A program made the translations under genes and the position numbers. From Morchella semilibera (lineage: Eukaryota > Ascomycota > Pezizomycetes > Pezizales > Morchellaceae): DNA of 64,000 nucleotides. The stretch is taken from contig WBVU01000018.1 of the NCBI GenBank assembly GCA_009192285.1, forward strand, positions 248,001 to 312,000, read 5' to 3'. How positions within the stretch are numbered: the first letter of the stretch is position 1; each line of letters starts with the position of its first letter. A model generated the notes under the pieces. That model had not been told where the DNA came from and ran no database searches. It saw only the letters and a program-made list of their open reading frames with translations. Below, one piece after another: positions 42,024 to 57,361 of the stretch.

Positions 42024-44004
42024 AACATTATATTACTATGATTAGGCATACCGTGCAGCTATGGAGGGGTTAAATTTTTTTCATTATGGGAGTTGTGGTG
42101 CTTGGGAGATATCATTGCTACGCTTGGGAATACTAAACGGTCATGCCGGGGCTAAAAACCTTATTATGGGTGTTGTTAAACAGAGGTCATGCTTAAAACC
42201 TACATATGAGCACGACTCCCACTGAACGGGAAACATACATATATATGTTGCTCAACTTAAAATAATTAGCTTTGAACATAGGGATTCAGTTACCGTATAT
42301 TTACAGAAAGCGTTTAATTGCGTAATGTACAAGCTTAAGCTTGAGGCATCCCTAGAACTCCTGCTATAGGAAGTATGTGCTAGATAGGTAAGATGCCCTA
42401 CCTGCCGCATCCACTGGGTTTCGCTTCGTTTTTCCATGTGATCCAAACTATTTATATTGCAAAGGAGGCTACCCAACGACGTTCTCAAGGGTCATTTCTT
42501 ATGACGTGTTTCCTCACCCAATACCCTTTCTAATTTGAAGGAGGGAGTTGTGCCTAGCTGAAGATCTACTATTACGTACTTAAGTATGTAGCATATATTA
42601 TAATTGAGGGGGACAAATGTGTCCAATAATGAGGAATATCAAGCTCCTGATCCGAACAGCCTCAACCATATACGAACCATATATCAACATATCCGCGTGC
42701 ACATGTCCTTACCTGACTCATGGGGACTGTATATTGCATGAGGGTTAGTCGTAGTCCTTACCATAGGCTAATTGCCAACCATCGAATCACAGGAAATCAC
42801 TCGAACACAAAGACGCATACTTCGGAACAAAAAGTACAGTTCCATTCACTCGAAAATTCGGGCCTAGTGTACGGAGTACAATATTGGAATTGGTTCCCCG
42901 CCCAAAGCTTGGTCCGATTATCTTGAGATATTGCATAGTAATCTTTGAAGCTCGGGGAGAAATTTGGGTTTGTATATGTCTGGTATGTATACACCGAGCC
43001 GAGCTTCCGATAGGGCAAGATTAGTATTTGGGTACTGCCGTTCACTGGGTGTTGACTAGTCTCGTACCCATCCCCTACGAGCAGATAGGAGGGCTGGGTA
43101 CGACGAACCTAGGTGTTGACGGACACTGTTGACGGAGCAAGCCAAAATAGAGACAGCCAAGCCAAGTTTTGCCTGCAATCCGTGAACGACAGTACAAAGA
43201 GAACCCGGAACTTCTTCTAGAAGGACCTAGCCGACTCGGGTTTGTAATGTAGTGGCAAACAATTGCAGGCCTGCATCTTTTTGTCATGCACGTTCAAAGG
43301 ACCCTTGTAAATCCTTTCTTCTTTTGATTGGTCAAAGCTATCTACCGAATCATTGGAGCGTACCAGGGCTAGGGGAATCGAAATATCTTACTCCTATGTA
43401 AAGTACATGTAACTACGAACCACCTTCGCCTTCAACTAGGTAGAAGCTTCCAGGCATGAAATGTGATAATCAATTCGTCTAAGAGAAGAGTCATAAATTC
43501 CCAACGCCAGGCTGTGTAAGGACAGATATTGAGTTAGGCAACCAATGCGGAAAGTGGGGCGAAGCCACAATCCAAGAGCCGCATTGTGGCGAGAACGCGT
43601 TGTTGAACAGCGAAGCGAAAGCTATGAGCATTCTGGAACGCCTTGAGGGGCGGTAAGTACATGTATCTATCACCGACACAAATCAGCGGATAGGGAATAA
43701 ACCAATTTCATGTGCATAACTGATAGCCAGGTTGAGTTGATGTGGGGACATGTCTGTTGCATGCTATTCGTCGATGAAGTTCGGCGGGGTTCTTCTTGGC
43801 CGGCTGAGGTAACGAAGCTCCCAGTCTAAATCCGCCTCCCTCAACACCTCCCCAGCACCTTTCTTACTTCTTCAACCTCCCCTTCCCCCCCAACCTTCCT
43901 ACATCCATCATCACATCTACCCACCCCATCATTCTCTACTTGGCTTCTTTATTTCATCCATCTACAAAAAAAAATACACCCGTTCAACCCAAGAAGAATC
44001 CATT
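42024..44004. other. 2-kb intergenic region upstream of CDC48
   Basis: No gene. 43057-43107 is a ~50 bp miniature MITE-2 remnant (TAGTCTCGTACCCATCCCCT facing a degenerate inverse). TACATGTA at about 43404 and 43660. The CDC48 promoter proximal part (43840-44000) is CT-rich. Confidence 0.5.
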
Positions 44005-46975
<2,971 letters not shown>

Positions 46976-48386
46976 ACTCGTTGAGGCATTTCCTTTAATT
47001 GATTAGGGCAAGTAAAACACTGGATGGGTCTGACAAACATTGTTTTTTTTTACACCTTGTTTTACGAGAAATGACAGCATATTTTTTTCTCTGCTCTAGA
47101 ATTTGATACAGCAGCTATTTTCATGTATCTGTTGTCATTAATTCATATCAATATTGTTTCCTTGGTTTGTTTTCTTAGCTCCTTGGGTAGGGAAGTTATG
47201 TTCTTGTAGTTTCTTGTTGTCCCTTATACTAAAATCGATTTATGGTTTCCTGAGCCTTATATCTTGCATCTGAATTCTGCAGGTTTGGTTCATTAGATTT
47301 TCTATAAGAACTTTTCCTATCTCCCAACTAATAGCTATGGGCTAGTGTTTTTCTAGTTGAAGATTATCTCATGTATAAATCCGCCCGCACGACTAATTCA
47401 TGGCCCTCGCTGCTCAAATGATGTGCCTACAATGAGCATTTTAATTACGGGTAGAAGACTATTGTAACTAGAGTTTATCCTCGAAATGTGAGGAATAATG
47501 AAACAGGAATATTACTAGTTGAGCCTCAACCGGACCAGACTTTTAATCGTCTTGAACAATGGGAGTTTTTAGTCTAGTTAGAGTATGAGGCTGCTAACGG
47601 GCAAGTTCCTTTATCGTCACACATGATCACTCGCAATTCTTGGCCATTTTCCCTTTCCCGTCTTAAATCGCTACATGGAGAGTGAGGAATCTCATATAGA
47701 TATATGTACATGCAGTTCATAGACTGTACATACAGTGTAAGGTTAGATACATTGATTTCTGTCTTTCCATGAATACATGTAATTACAAAGCATTTCTTGC
47801 TCTCATGGCATCGCATCGCTTCTTCGTAGAACCATCATGTCCGCTACCCAGGGGAATTATTGCTGGAAAAAAGAAGTAAAAGCAACGAAAAGTATTTATC
47901 AATGAAGAAAAAAAGGAAGGAAAAAAGGAAGAAAAAGCTAAACTCTAAAACGCCCTTTTCTCTCTCCACCCTCAACTAAAACTAAAAAAAAAAAAAAAGT
48001 AGAACTTTTGACCATTACCGATTACCGTTTTTGCCCCCGCTACCTGTCTCTTTTAATTTTCCCCCTCAAAGCAAAAGAAAGAAAGAAAGAAAATACGAAC
48101 GCTATTACGCCTATTTCCCAACAACAGACATTGCCTTGGTGGTATAGATCTCTTCTCCCTTACCCGCCAAGTCCGACAAATCAACAAAGTCCCTCTTTGG
48201 TATGTCTAGCGACATCGTACGCCTTGTGTGCGTGCTCCCCGCCGGGCTGATAGACCTTCCGTTTGAAGAGCGCTCTGATGGCTTGCGACGTAGGTTCTGG
48301 ATAAATGGCGATGATGGACGTTCTCTTTCGGGGCTGGAGCTGAAGGTCTTAGTAAACGGCGGGGATATACAGGGAAAGGGGAAGGG
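46976..48386. other. Intergenic between convergent CDC48 and VPS38-like
   Basis: 3' flanks of both genes, AT-rich with T tracts at 47041. One TACATGTA near 47776. A poly-A tract at 47980-47998. No gene. Confidence 0.45.
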
Positions 48387-50534
48387 CTACATCGGAGTAT
48401 TTCCAGAGGTGATGAATAGAAGAAGATACCGGAGGTTTGGAAGTGTGTTGCGTAGGTCCATTACTGGAAGGCCTTGGGTATTCATCAACTATGCCCCACC
48501 GAGTTCATATTAGCTATCGCTGTCAGCACCTTTGGGATCGACGTGGGCGAGTTTACCTGCTCAATATCCTTGTTTAACAGAAAGACTGCATACTCGAACC
48601 GGAAATATACGCTTCCTTTCATCCACAAGGGAAAAGTCCTCGGGCCGCCACCGATGATACTGATTGGGTCCTTGACAAACGAGCCACTCCCTAATGGATT
48701 TATCGGGTACCGGAGGTACGTGCCCAGATAAAAACTCAATTGATATACCATGCGAGCAGTGTAGCCTAGAGCCGCTGCGATAACCTCTTCATTATGGTCT
48801 TCATGGTCCTCATTAGGTAGATACAGGCCGCAGATCGTGAATCCTAGAGGCTCAGATGTTGGCTCAATACGAAAGATTTTCTGCAAATCGTTTACAATGC
48901 GGCGTCTCTGAGACACGATCCCAGACTTGGTCTTTTCAAGGTCAACGCGACACCTTTCAAGTTTTGTTGTGGCTTCTTCGAGGTATTTCTCGCCGGTTTC
49001 TTGACTTTCTCTGCCGGACTCAATAGCGCTTCTGCGTGAGCTTAAGCTTTTCCGGAGGTTATCGCGGCGAGTAGTAAGACTCTCTAGGCGCTTTTTCTCA
49101 GCTGCAAGGGCTTTCTTGGCCGCGTCACGGCGAGAGGTTGCGGCGGAAGTTAATTTGAGAAGGGAGAGCGGGGTTGCCTCGCGGGTGAGGAGAGCGCTTA
49201 TTTGCGAGGAGACTTTCGCAGTGGTGGCTTGAGCGTCACTAATACAGTCTTCCAGATTATTAAGTTTCATCACGGCATCGTAAGAGGCAGTTGGCTGGAT
49301 GCATATTAGTAACCCGGCTTTCAAAACGGAAATGAGGTTGATCGCACCAATGTGTTCTCGGCGGAGAATGATAATGATGAGACGGAGCTTGACATGTTGT
49401 GGCCACCCACTCGGAGCTCTTTTGGTAACGGCATCGGGAGGTCATTCACTACAGTATAAATCCCATCGGACAGAGAAAATATAATACAGTTCGCCGAAAA
49501 CGGGTAGGGGAAGTTGTCGAGCTATTACGTTAGTTACTTACTATCGCGTAGTGGGTGAATGAGCTACCAACAGTTTTCCCGATGAACCGTAACGACGATA
49601 GTGCAATGTCCAACTCAACAAGAAGCTGAAAATGGTCGTTTGTGTTGGTCCATAGCTTAACAATTACTGCATCCCTTCTCGAAATGTGGGGTCCGGCATT
49701 TGATAAGTCAAATGACTGGAAGTTTGGATTCTAATAAGTCGTTAGTTTCTTCCACCTTTTGGTTCAATCCAAAAAACACATTCACGCACCATCGTCTTAT
49801 GAATAACCTCGCTAATGTAAATTGGATCGTCTAGGTGTCGCCCAGGCAAGAGAGAGGACTCCCAAGTTAGTATACCTATTCCCCGCTAGTAGCTGGAACG
49901 AGAGTGAAGGGGCGCCCACCTCCAAGCTCTGCAACATGTAGTGAGAAAAACACATCTGGCATCCTCATATCCTCAAACTGCTTCTGCTTCGGTACCAAGC
50001 TATCTAACCCGCGTGCGCTCCGTCGCCTCGAATGCGGTCTATCCGAAGTTAAGTCGCTTGATGATTTCGAGTGATGCAGGCTTGGTTCACCCTCCTCATG
50101 TCGAATCGTGGCAAGCGTCTTGCTTGGTGTTCTCCAGGCGCCTGCCAGAAAGTCGTCATCTGTCGATTTACCTCTTGGCCTTGAAGGTGTTTTCGAGGTC
50201 GTCAAATTCCTTACCACGATCCCGTTCAGGTGCCGTAGTTTACGACCCTCCACTATGTCAGTTCCCAAAGCTTCGTCAAGAAAAAAGAAACGGATTTCTC
50301 TGCACCTACAGTGGATAAAAGCAGAGGTCTCCCCCTAGTTGTCAGGGTACTCTCGGGAATATCGTCAGAGTCCATAGCAGAGATGGGAGGAGTACCGTCG
50401 CTATCTGAGGGCATAACTGGATCTAATTTGCTATTTTCCCGCTGCGGGCGATAAAGGTCCTGGAGAAACTCGAAGCCTAACCTGGAAGTTCTGGAGATGT
50501 TTCGGTGCAGTACAAATAAGGTTGGGAGCTGCAT
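48387..50534 (-). CDS. VPS38: Vps38/UVRAG-like subunit of PI3-kinase complex II
   Basis: Probable partner of Vps34, Vps15 and Vps30 in endosomal sorting. Exons by eye: 50534-49900, 49858-49790, 49730-49572, 49521-49348, 49294-48557, 48488-48387; about 625 residues. The N-terminus has GRKLRHLNGIVVRNL, then a C2-like region (VFFSLHVAELGG, PIYISEVIHKTM, NPNF) and LDNFPYPF...LSDGIYT. A coiled coil follows at 48900-49290 (Ala/Lys/Arg/Glu-rich), and the BARA-like end has YLRYPINPLGSGSFVKDPI, FPLWMKGSVYFRFEYAVFLL and LMNTQGLPVMDLRNTLPNL. The conserved frame needs one extra base at the A6 run 50281-50286; otherwise all phases close. The 49521/49572 intron uses GTTGGT, and the 49859-49899 intron is only 41 nt and least certain. 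Confidence 0.8.
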
Positions 50535-52708
50535 GACGCTGGTGTGCTGTGAGCAAGGGGTGAGCTATTACTAAGCTGGTGATGTAATCTTCAATTGAAT
50601 GATGAGTTACGAGTACCGACAAAAATACCCCTACCTCAAAGGGTAATTGATCTTTTATCCCGATATCTCTAGTCAAAAAAGAAACCGGTCTAAATTCCTA
50701 ATCTTGCCAAGAAAAGAAAAAAAAAAAACTATTGTCACCACCACGACTACTTAGAACAATCAGGAATCTGGGAGCTCATAATCCCTATAGGTATTGTTTA
50801 TAAATGCGGACTACGAGATTTAGTTTTGTTAAAATGCTAAATATATACAATTAAGTCGCTAAAATCCTAAGAATGGTATATATAACAGACAAATACTCTT
50901 ATATTCCCCTTATAGGACGGATATAATTAGTATGTTCTTTTTTGTATCCCATTGACTACATGTATATAAATATGGCAATGTAATCAGATATCACTAGTTG
51001 ATCGTCTTTGTATATCCCTGAAACTAGTTGCTAAAGCACGTCAAATAAAATGTGGATGGTATATTTATTATCGGTACCTGCTGATGAGAATTCTATTTCT
51101 CAGCTTTTACTCCGAGCGCTACATGTTGATCTAGATGTGCTGTTTACATACTATGCTAATATAATCAACATTACATGTATGCCTGTATACATGTAGCACG
51201 GTACTGCCCACCGTTCCCAGGCATAGCGGCACAGCACTACGAAATTTACCCGCACCATACATGTAAGTTCTCCCCGATGAACGCGCCCATCACATAGCGA
51301 GCCTTAAGGAGCTTTCATCGGTACCCACCAGGCAAACTACATCATACACTCCGCCGAGAGGATGAATCGGGCCCTTCTGCACCAAAGATTTCTACCTCGA
51401 GCAACCACGCGCTGACGGAGGGACGAAAAGTGTCGGCGGCTGGCCTACTTCGATCAGCGAGTGATAATCCATGACTAACTAGGCTACTTTGGCCTACCTC
51501 CAGGAGGTGTCATATTTGTACGCCAGATTTTGGATAATTGCGGTGCTGGTGGGAGCCTTCAAAGCAAGTGAGGTTGATGGAAACTATCATCTAGGATTCT
51601 GAGTCAAGATATCCCTCTTTATCACTCATTCTTATCCATTCGGTTCTGAAGGCAGCCGTAGAAGACCTCCGAGTCGTTATGGGTCTCATATAGGAAATGA
51701 AGGGTTCATGGATTCAGGCTTCAACACCGCCTGAAATATCATAATATCAACGGCGACCTGAAAAAAGTGGGCCCATAGCATACCACACATACCGGTACAC
51801 GTCAATACACTTTAGGATGCCATTCATCTAGGCAGTCCCCGCCCCATTGTGAGATAAGTACTGCGCATGCCACACTACAAGTCAAGATCGAAAAAGTACG
51901 AATCACAACTATACTGATGTAATGTCGGGGCTCCATCCCTGAAAGTGACTAGAGCAATAATACCCACTCTTTTGTTTTTAGCTACTCTTATAAAGGATAG
52001 GTACACGCTTCAGCTATGCTCGGTGTTCCCGACGACTATATGAGGTCTGACCTGCCCGCTGCAATAATCGGAAGAGAGCATCTAGACTGGATATTAGAAC
52101 TGCAACACCCACTTCGGATCGCTGCTTTTGGCCAAAATATATCATTCATCCCGCTATACATACAGTACATATAGGCAAACATTGCTGCCTCATGGCCTTA
52201 ACTTTACGCAAGGCCATCGTTGGGATCGAAGTCCTTTAACACATATTGTGCGGACTAACCGGCCCGGTATAGTGCCAAATTGCTATGAAAAGGCAGGGCT
52301 ATGCACGTACGGTATTATATGGAAGCTACACAGTATGGTGCCATTGTGTAATTGAATTTATAACAGCCGTCCCTTCTGCACCACAAGACAAAGATCACAC
52401 GGCTAGCTAGTCAACGACTACATTCCTCATTCATAACTATTCTACGCTATGTGCTGACCTAATGGGTGCTTCTTACAGATTATTTGCGCACGAACGAAAG
52501 TGGTGTGCTCTATTTCCTGGGAGAGCCAAGCGCTGGAATGCCGTTCACAGATAGTATCTTGAAATCAGTTTTTCAGGTTTCGATAAAGTCAACTTCCTAA
52601 GAGCAATGAAAATCAAATTTTATTAATAGGAAGGAACTTTACACAACGAACGCCTATTAACGCCGTTACCCACCCATTTATAGAAGAAGTAGCCATAGGG
52701 GCCTCCCT
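50535..52708. other. 2.2-kb intergenic region, no gene
   Basis: AT-rich part 50700-51200 and a more mixed part to 52700. Four TACATGTA palindromes (about 50956, 51172, 51187, 51259). Open frames are short and without motifs. Nothing else recognised. Confidence 0.45.
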
Positions 52709-53258
52709 CTATAAAGCTACATCCACAGCCGCTCCCTTCACAGCCTCGACCTCATCCTCAATTTTTTCATTGAGGACACCCCAGTCATCCTGCCCCACTC
52801 GCACATTAGCACATCTCCCGCCCACGCAGCAGGAATCAAACTCACCCTTCTGTCCTTCACAACCTTACCCCTCTTGAAGCTGTCCCCCCTCTTCTTATCC
52901 AGCTTCTCCATGACGGCCTCCGCCCTGCCGACCGCCTTCTCCATTCTCTCCTTCTGGCGACGACTCGCTTCTCTGCCTCCACGCTTTCGCTTCTTGACGC
53001 CGTTGTCGCCCTGAGTGGCGCGCAGCACGGCGTCGCCGACTTTCTTGGCGGTCACTTCCTTGTTGGTTAGGTTTAGGTCATCGGAGGCGCGGGGAAGCGT
53101 CGTGAGCGACTTGTCGAGGCCGAGGGAGGGGGAGGCTTGACGGCGGGCAGCGCGGGTACGGTCAGAGGGCGCTAGTAGGTATTAGTATCGGTATAATAGG
53201 GGATAAGAAGTAGAGAAAGACAATTACCTTTTTGTTTGGGTTTGTTAATTCTGCCCAT
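52709..53258 (-). CDS. ALB1: Alb1-like ribosome-biogenesis factor, three exons
   Basis: Small basic nuclear protein; Alb1 shuttles with Arx1 on pre-60S particles. Exons 53258-53228 (MGRINKPKQK), 53171-52846, 52789-52709; 145 residues, phases close. Landmarks of the family are the MGRINKPKQ start, ARRQASPSLGLDKSLTTLPR, VTAKKVGDAVLRATQGD, a very basic KKRKRGGREASRRQKERMEK helix and a DRR...W near the end. Intron 2 has GTGAGT, branch GCTAATG and GGCAG. The unspliced frame would run on as VSLIPAAW, which I reject because of the good donor. The assignment rests on motif recall, so moderately sure. Confidence 0.75.
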
Positions 53259-54167
53259 TTTGCCTATGTGTGCTGGTGGTTCTGGGTACACGACTTGGGT
53301 GAAATTTCTATCAAAATGCGGTTACGGGCCGGGTAACCAAGCGCTTGTAAGATCAAGAGCAAACTTATAAAGTGAAGGTAGGATCAACTGTCATTCGGTG
53401 CACTCACCAAGTTTTCGTAATCGTAATATTTTAGCATTGGACAAGAGTCGTTTACATATAAAATGTATGTACTTATGAGCAACACCTTTCATTTCTTCCA
53501 TATCGCTTGAGAAAAAGTACACAACAAGTTGAATACAAAATAAAAATATAAAAAAGAGTACAGTCATAAATGATGCTCCTGCTCCGGATCTCCCAACTCC
53601 ACTACAAACTCTCACCTACCCGTTTTTCGACCCTGTCACTTCACAAAATACACACACCAATTCCTTTCCTTTCCGGCCCAGAAAACCCCACAACAAAAGA
53701 AAAGGAGTAGAAAAAAAAGAAGAAATTCAAGAAAAGGGCTCACGAGATAAGTAGATCCCCCTACGCTTAGGCTGTAGCACTAAAGAGCGAGGGAGGTTCT
53801 AACATAGCCAGTTGTAGACATGAAGCGCTGATGATTCGCGATGAAAAGATAGGTTAGATTGTGACTAATTAAGGGTGGGTTTAAGATGCTAGGAATTCCC
53901 CTGCTCCTACATCCCATCCCACCTGCGTGTTGATACGCGTTATGTTGAAGTCCGAAAGAAAGAGAAAGAAGCGGGCAAGGTATAAAGACAGGAAGAGAGA
54001 GGATAGGCAATAGTTTATTTCCTACATTCCCCGCGCTCTTCCTAGTCCCGTCGATAATATTCCTTGGTAGAGACAGTGACGTGTTCTTCTGACAGGGACC
54101 TCTTCTCCTGGTACAACTTCGGGGGTGTTAGCCAACCACCTTGTCTCCACACTTCAGTCCAGGGAAG
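53259..54167. other. Intergenic between ALB1 and Mpv17-family gene
   Basis: Promoter of ALB1 and 3' flank of the next minus-strand gene. A-rich stretches near 53690-53730. No gene. Confidence 0.4.
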
Positions 54168-54997
54168 TCAACAAACCCTTTTCTTCTTGAGGGCCTGAAG
54201 TCTCTTCTTCTTGGTCATCGAGTTGATGTACGTCCCAATCACAAAAGCGACCAAGTTGAAAAATGGCACCCAGGCGTGAGGCGGCAAGAATTTCTGTGCA
54301 AACAATAGCGCGAGCGGGCTAGTACACCATGATACTTTCATGACGGGTAAGAACCCTGCCTTGACCGTCGCTCGGAGCTGGTGAAGTGTGCGCGCACCGG
54401 CAATGACCGCCATGCACGCTAGGTACACGGAGTTCTGGATGGGTGAGACCACAAAATTGCTTACCACAATCTGGGCTATCTTAGATTTGGTTGAGGTGTG
54501 GCCGGCAAAAGTCTTCTGGAGAAGAGTTATAAGGATATGGCCGAGAGGTGCGGAGATAAGGGCGCCGTAGAAGGCCATCTTGGGGACACGGGGGGTCAAG
54601 TACGAGCCACTCTTGCTGCGGTCGCGGGCGATCACAGAAGCGAGGACTTCTTGCAGAGCAGAGAGGGTTCCAGAGGTCAACATTTTAGTCCGCCTAGTAT
54701 ATTTCGTCAGTACTCCATTCCATTGCGCAGCGCGGCCCAACCTAGAGGGTTAAATGGGCAAAAATGTCGAAGACAGGGCAGACTACATTGGATTTTCTTG
54801 GAGCTGCCTGAGATAGATCTAAAGCTGCATTAGCACCCAAGTAATCACGAAAGAAAACGCCATCGCGCTCAACGTCAAAGCACACGTACCTGCATGTATC
54901 CAGTCCCAGCTCCCCCGAAACCACCAGTCTTGTGCTTGGTAGAGGATGTCATGGAGGAGATCTCCTTTCGGATAACTTCTTTAGTGACGTCTGTCAT
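54168..54997 (-). CDS. Mpv17/PMP22-family membrane protein, three exons
   Basis: Small integral membrane protein of the peroxisomal/mitochondrial inner-membrane family; proposed channel or stress roles. Exons 54997-54890, 54818-54787, 54693-54168; 221 residues, phases close. The junctions give IYLRQLQENPMRTKMLTSG, the family's N-terminal YLxxLxxxPxxTK motif. Four hydrophobic segments follow, with MAFYGALISAPLGHILITLL, MAVIAGARTL, VKAGFLPVMKVSWCTSPLAL and WVPFFNLVAFVIGTYIN; the last is the Mpv17 C-terminal signature. The basic tail is MTKKKRLQALKKKR. Fungal relatives of this length are usually annotated as peroxisomal Pmp22-like. Exon 2 is only 32 nt. Confidence 0.8.
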
Positions 54998-56764
54998 TGC
55001 TAAGATATTCTAGCTATTTATTTGAAAAAAAGGAAAAAAAAATTGGTTAGCGATGCGACTTTTGTTTTTGTTTCTTTTTGACACGATGAGGGATGGCGGC
55101 GACGACCGTGGACAGCGACGGGGGATGGAGGAATATAGGTTGGGTTTGTTGTCGTGTCCCCCCCCCACCCCTTGCTGGATGAAGCCAGCCATACAGAGAG
55201 AGGTGCAACGCGTGTTTATGGATGATGCCGGGCGCGAAAAAGGGACGAGTAGAAAAGAGTGACGAACCTTGTTTGAAAACAGCAACGATAAACGGAGAAT
55301 TGAGATGCAACAATCAACTGTTGGCCTGTAGCTCTGTAGGGCTGCGTGGTGGGTGACTATGGAGAGATGAGGAAAGTAAAGGGGAGAAGGGCAGAAGAGG
55401 AGAGGAAGGCAGAGAGAAGAGAGCGCGATCGAGTGTGGGGTCGTGCAGCAATAAACACACTATGATGGGGTGATAGAAAAGGTGGTTGGAAGGGGGGCTG
55501 AACTACTACAGTACTACCAACTTAAGGCCGCTTCTCTCTCAATTGTGCCGAGGCTGTGCGAAAGAACAGGCACCAAATCGGATCTTCAGCTGCGTCGGAT
55601 ATCGGGGTTGACCGCTCGTGAGAATTGAGTCTGTTTACCACACTACCACCGCCTTTCCCTCACTTGCTTGAGCCTGAACTTGCTTCTAGAGTACTGCTGC
55701 TCTTGCGAGGCTAATTGCTCTTTTGAGAATTAGACTAATGCTCCAATTTCCTTCTGCATGTGTGTTTTCAGTTTGCCGCCTTTGAAGTGGGTAAAGCCTG
55801 TAATCAGGTTTAAAATTAGACGCTCTTCCCCTTCCCTTTTTCCCTCTCAACATCGGTACTGGCCCTAGAGCTGCACTACCAAAGTGCACTGAACAGGGCA
55901 GTATCTATTAATCTATTTACACATGTAGTAAGAAGTAGGTCTAATGATCCGATTCCCGTCTGGCTTGGGCCTGGTTCCTCTAATCTATCTGTTGTAGTTA
56001 TCCGTGTCTTGCAAGATCTACTGCTTTCCCGATCTTCATTCGAGCCAACTCTGGTATTCTAGACTCGCTTCGTACCCCCGATCAATCAAATATATGTAGG
56101 CTCTACCCTACATGAAAGAGTACATATGTACCTCAGATCAAAGTACACTCCAGACCACAGTAGACCTATCTCACCTATTACAAAGTCAATACTAAATTCA
56201 ACATGCCCATCACCCCCCCCCCCTCCCCCCATGGCGCATTAAACTACGACAGTGCGCGCGCAATGTCTCGTTTCATCCCAATCCCTCACCCCAGAATCTC
56301 AGGGTGCGGCGGAGTTGTTTCGATCCGAAGACGACTTGGGCTGACACTTCTTGGCATCTTATCTTATCTTGATTCAGCTGGAGTTAGTTTGGTTGGCTAC
56401 TAAAAGCCCTAACCCTTGCTCGTATTCGCTGTTTAATAATGATAACTGCCTTACTAGCTGTCAGCTACATGTACTTACATACCCAGCGGCACCCCCCCCC
56501 CCACCAACACATTAGTTTTTTTCTTCTCTCCTTTTTTTTCCCGTCTCTTTCTTGATAAGAGTATTAATACGACGAAATTATAACTTCCACCTACCTTTTT
56601 TTTTTTTGCTAGTAATTTCCACTGTTTGATACTACGAATACTGCTACCACCGCAGGCTCAGTGGTTGGGCTACGTAGTTACCCACTTAGATTTTCACGAC
56701 CAACTCATCATTCTTTCCTTCAACTACCACCACTACAACCTGTCTCACCACCACACCTACAATA
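54998..56764. other. 1.8-kb divergent intergenic region
   Basis: Upstream of the minus-strand Mpv17 gene and the plus-strand gene at 56765. C runs at 55158, 56212-56228 and 56490. TACATGTA at about 56466. No gene supported. Confidence 0.45.
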
Positions 56765-57361
56765 ATGCTCTTCTTCGCCTCATTCCCTACACCCAAGCCT
56801 CTTCAAGCCGAAATCCACCAGCTACCCGCACCTCCTCTCTCCAAGCTCTTCACAACAACAAATAACACCAGTTCCAAGCGTCTCTCCACCTCATCCTCCC
56901 TCTTTTCCTCACTTGGTTTCCAGAAATCCCCACCGGTCTCCCAACAGCCACAGTATGTTCCCAGGGCAATCCCAAAGCTCTCGAAATGCACGCATCAGAG
57001 TGTAACCAGGTATTATACTGCGGCCAGCACAAGCACCCCAGAGGAGCTCAAGATGATGGAAAAAGAAGAGCCTCATGAATACTGCCAGAGATGCAGAAAG
57101 CAGCATTGGTTCCGTTGGGTCTATGTTTGTGATTTGTGCTCAGCGAGAGCGTGCCATAACTGCAGACCAAAGTGGGCAGAGAGGGCATGGGGAAGCTTCG
57201 GAAGTCTGGGAGGCATGATAGAAGTCGAGCAGGGGCCTAAGACTGATGCGAAGAACGAGGAGAAGTTCGACAAAGGCGCAGGTGAAGAGAAAAAGCTTAA
57301 GAGGAGGTCAAAAAGGTGGAGTGGGAGTGCCTGGTTGAGGGAACTCAAGGAGGGCACTTAA
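56765..57361 (+). CDS. Unknown protein with Cys-rich zinc-ribbon-like centre
   Basis: 198 residues, single exon, ATG in an AATAATGC context. The N-terminal ~60 residues are Ser/Thr/Pro-rich with few acids (could target to mitochondria). Residues ~110-135 carry CQRCRKQHW, CDLCSARACHNC: three CxxC pairs (six Cys) plus a His, a likely zinc-binding module. The C-terminus is charged with KKLKRRSKRW and a WLREL end. I do not recognise the family. CT-rich upstream sequence and an AT-rich T-tract 3' flank support a real gene. Confidence 0.6.
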   Translation: MLFFASFPTPKPLQAEIHQLPAPPLSKLFTTTNNTSSKRLSTSSSLFSSLGFQKSPPVSQQPQYVPRAIPKLSKCTHQSVTRYYTAASTSTPEELKMMEKEEPHEYCQRCRKQHWFRWVYVCDLCSARACHNCRPKWAERAWGSFGSLGGMIEVEQGPKTDAKNEEKFDKGAGEEKKLKRRSKRWSGSAWLRELKEGT

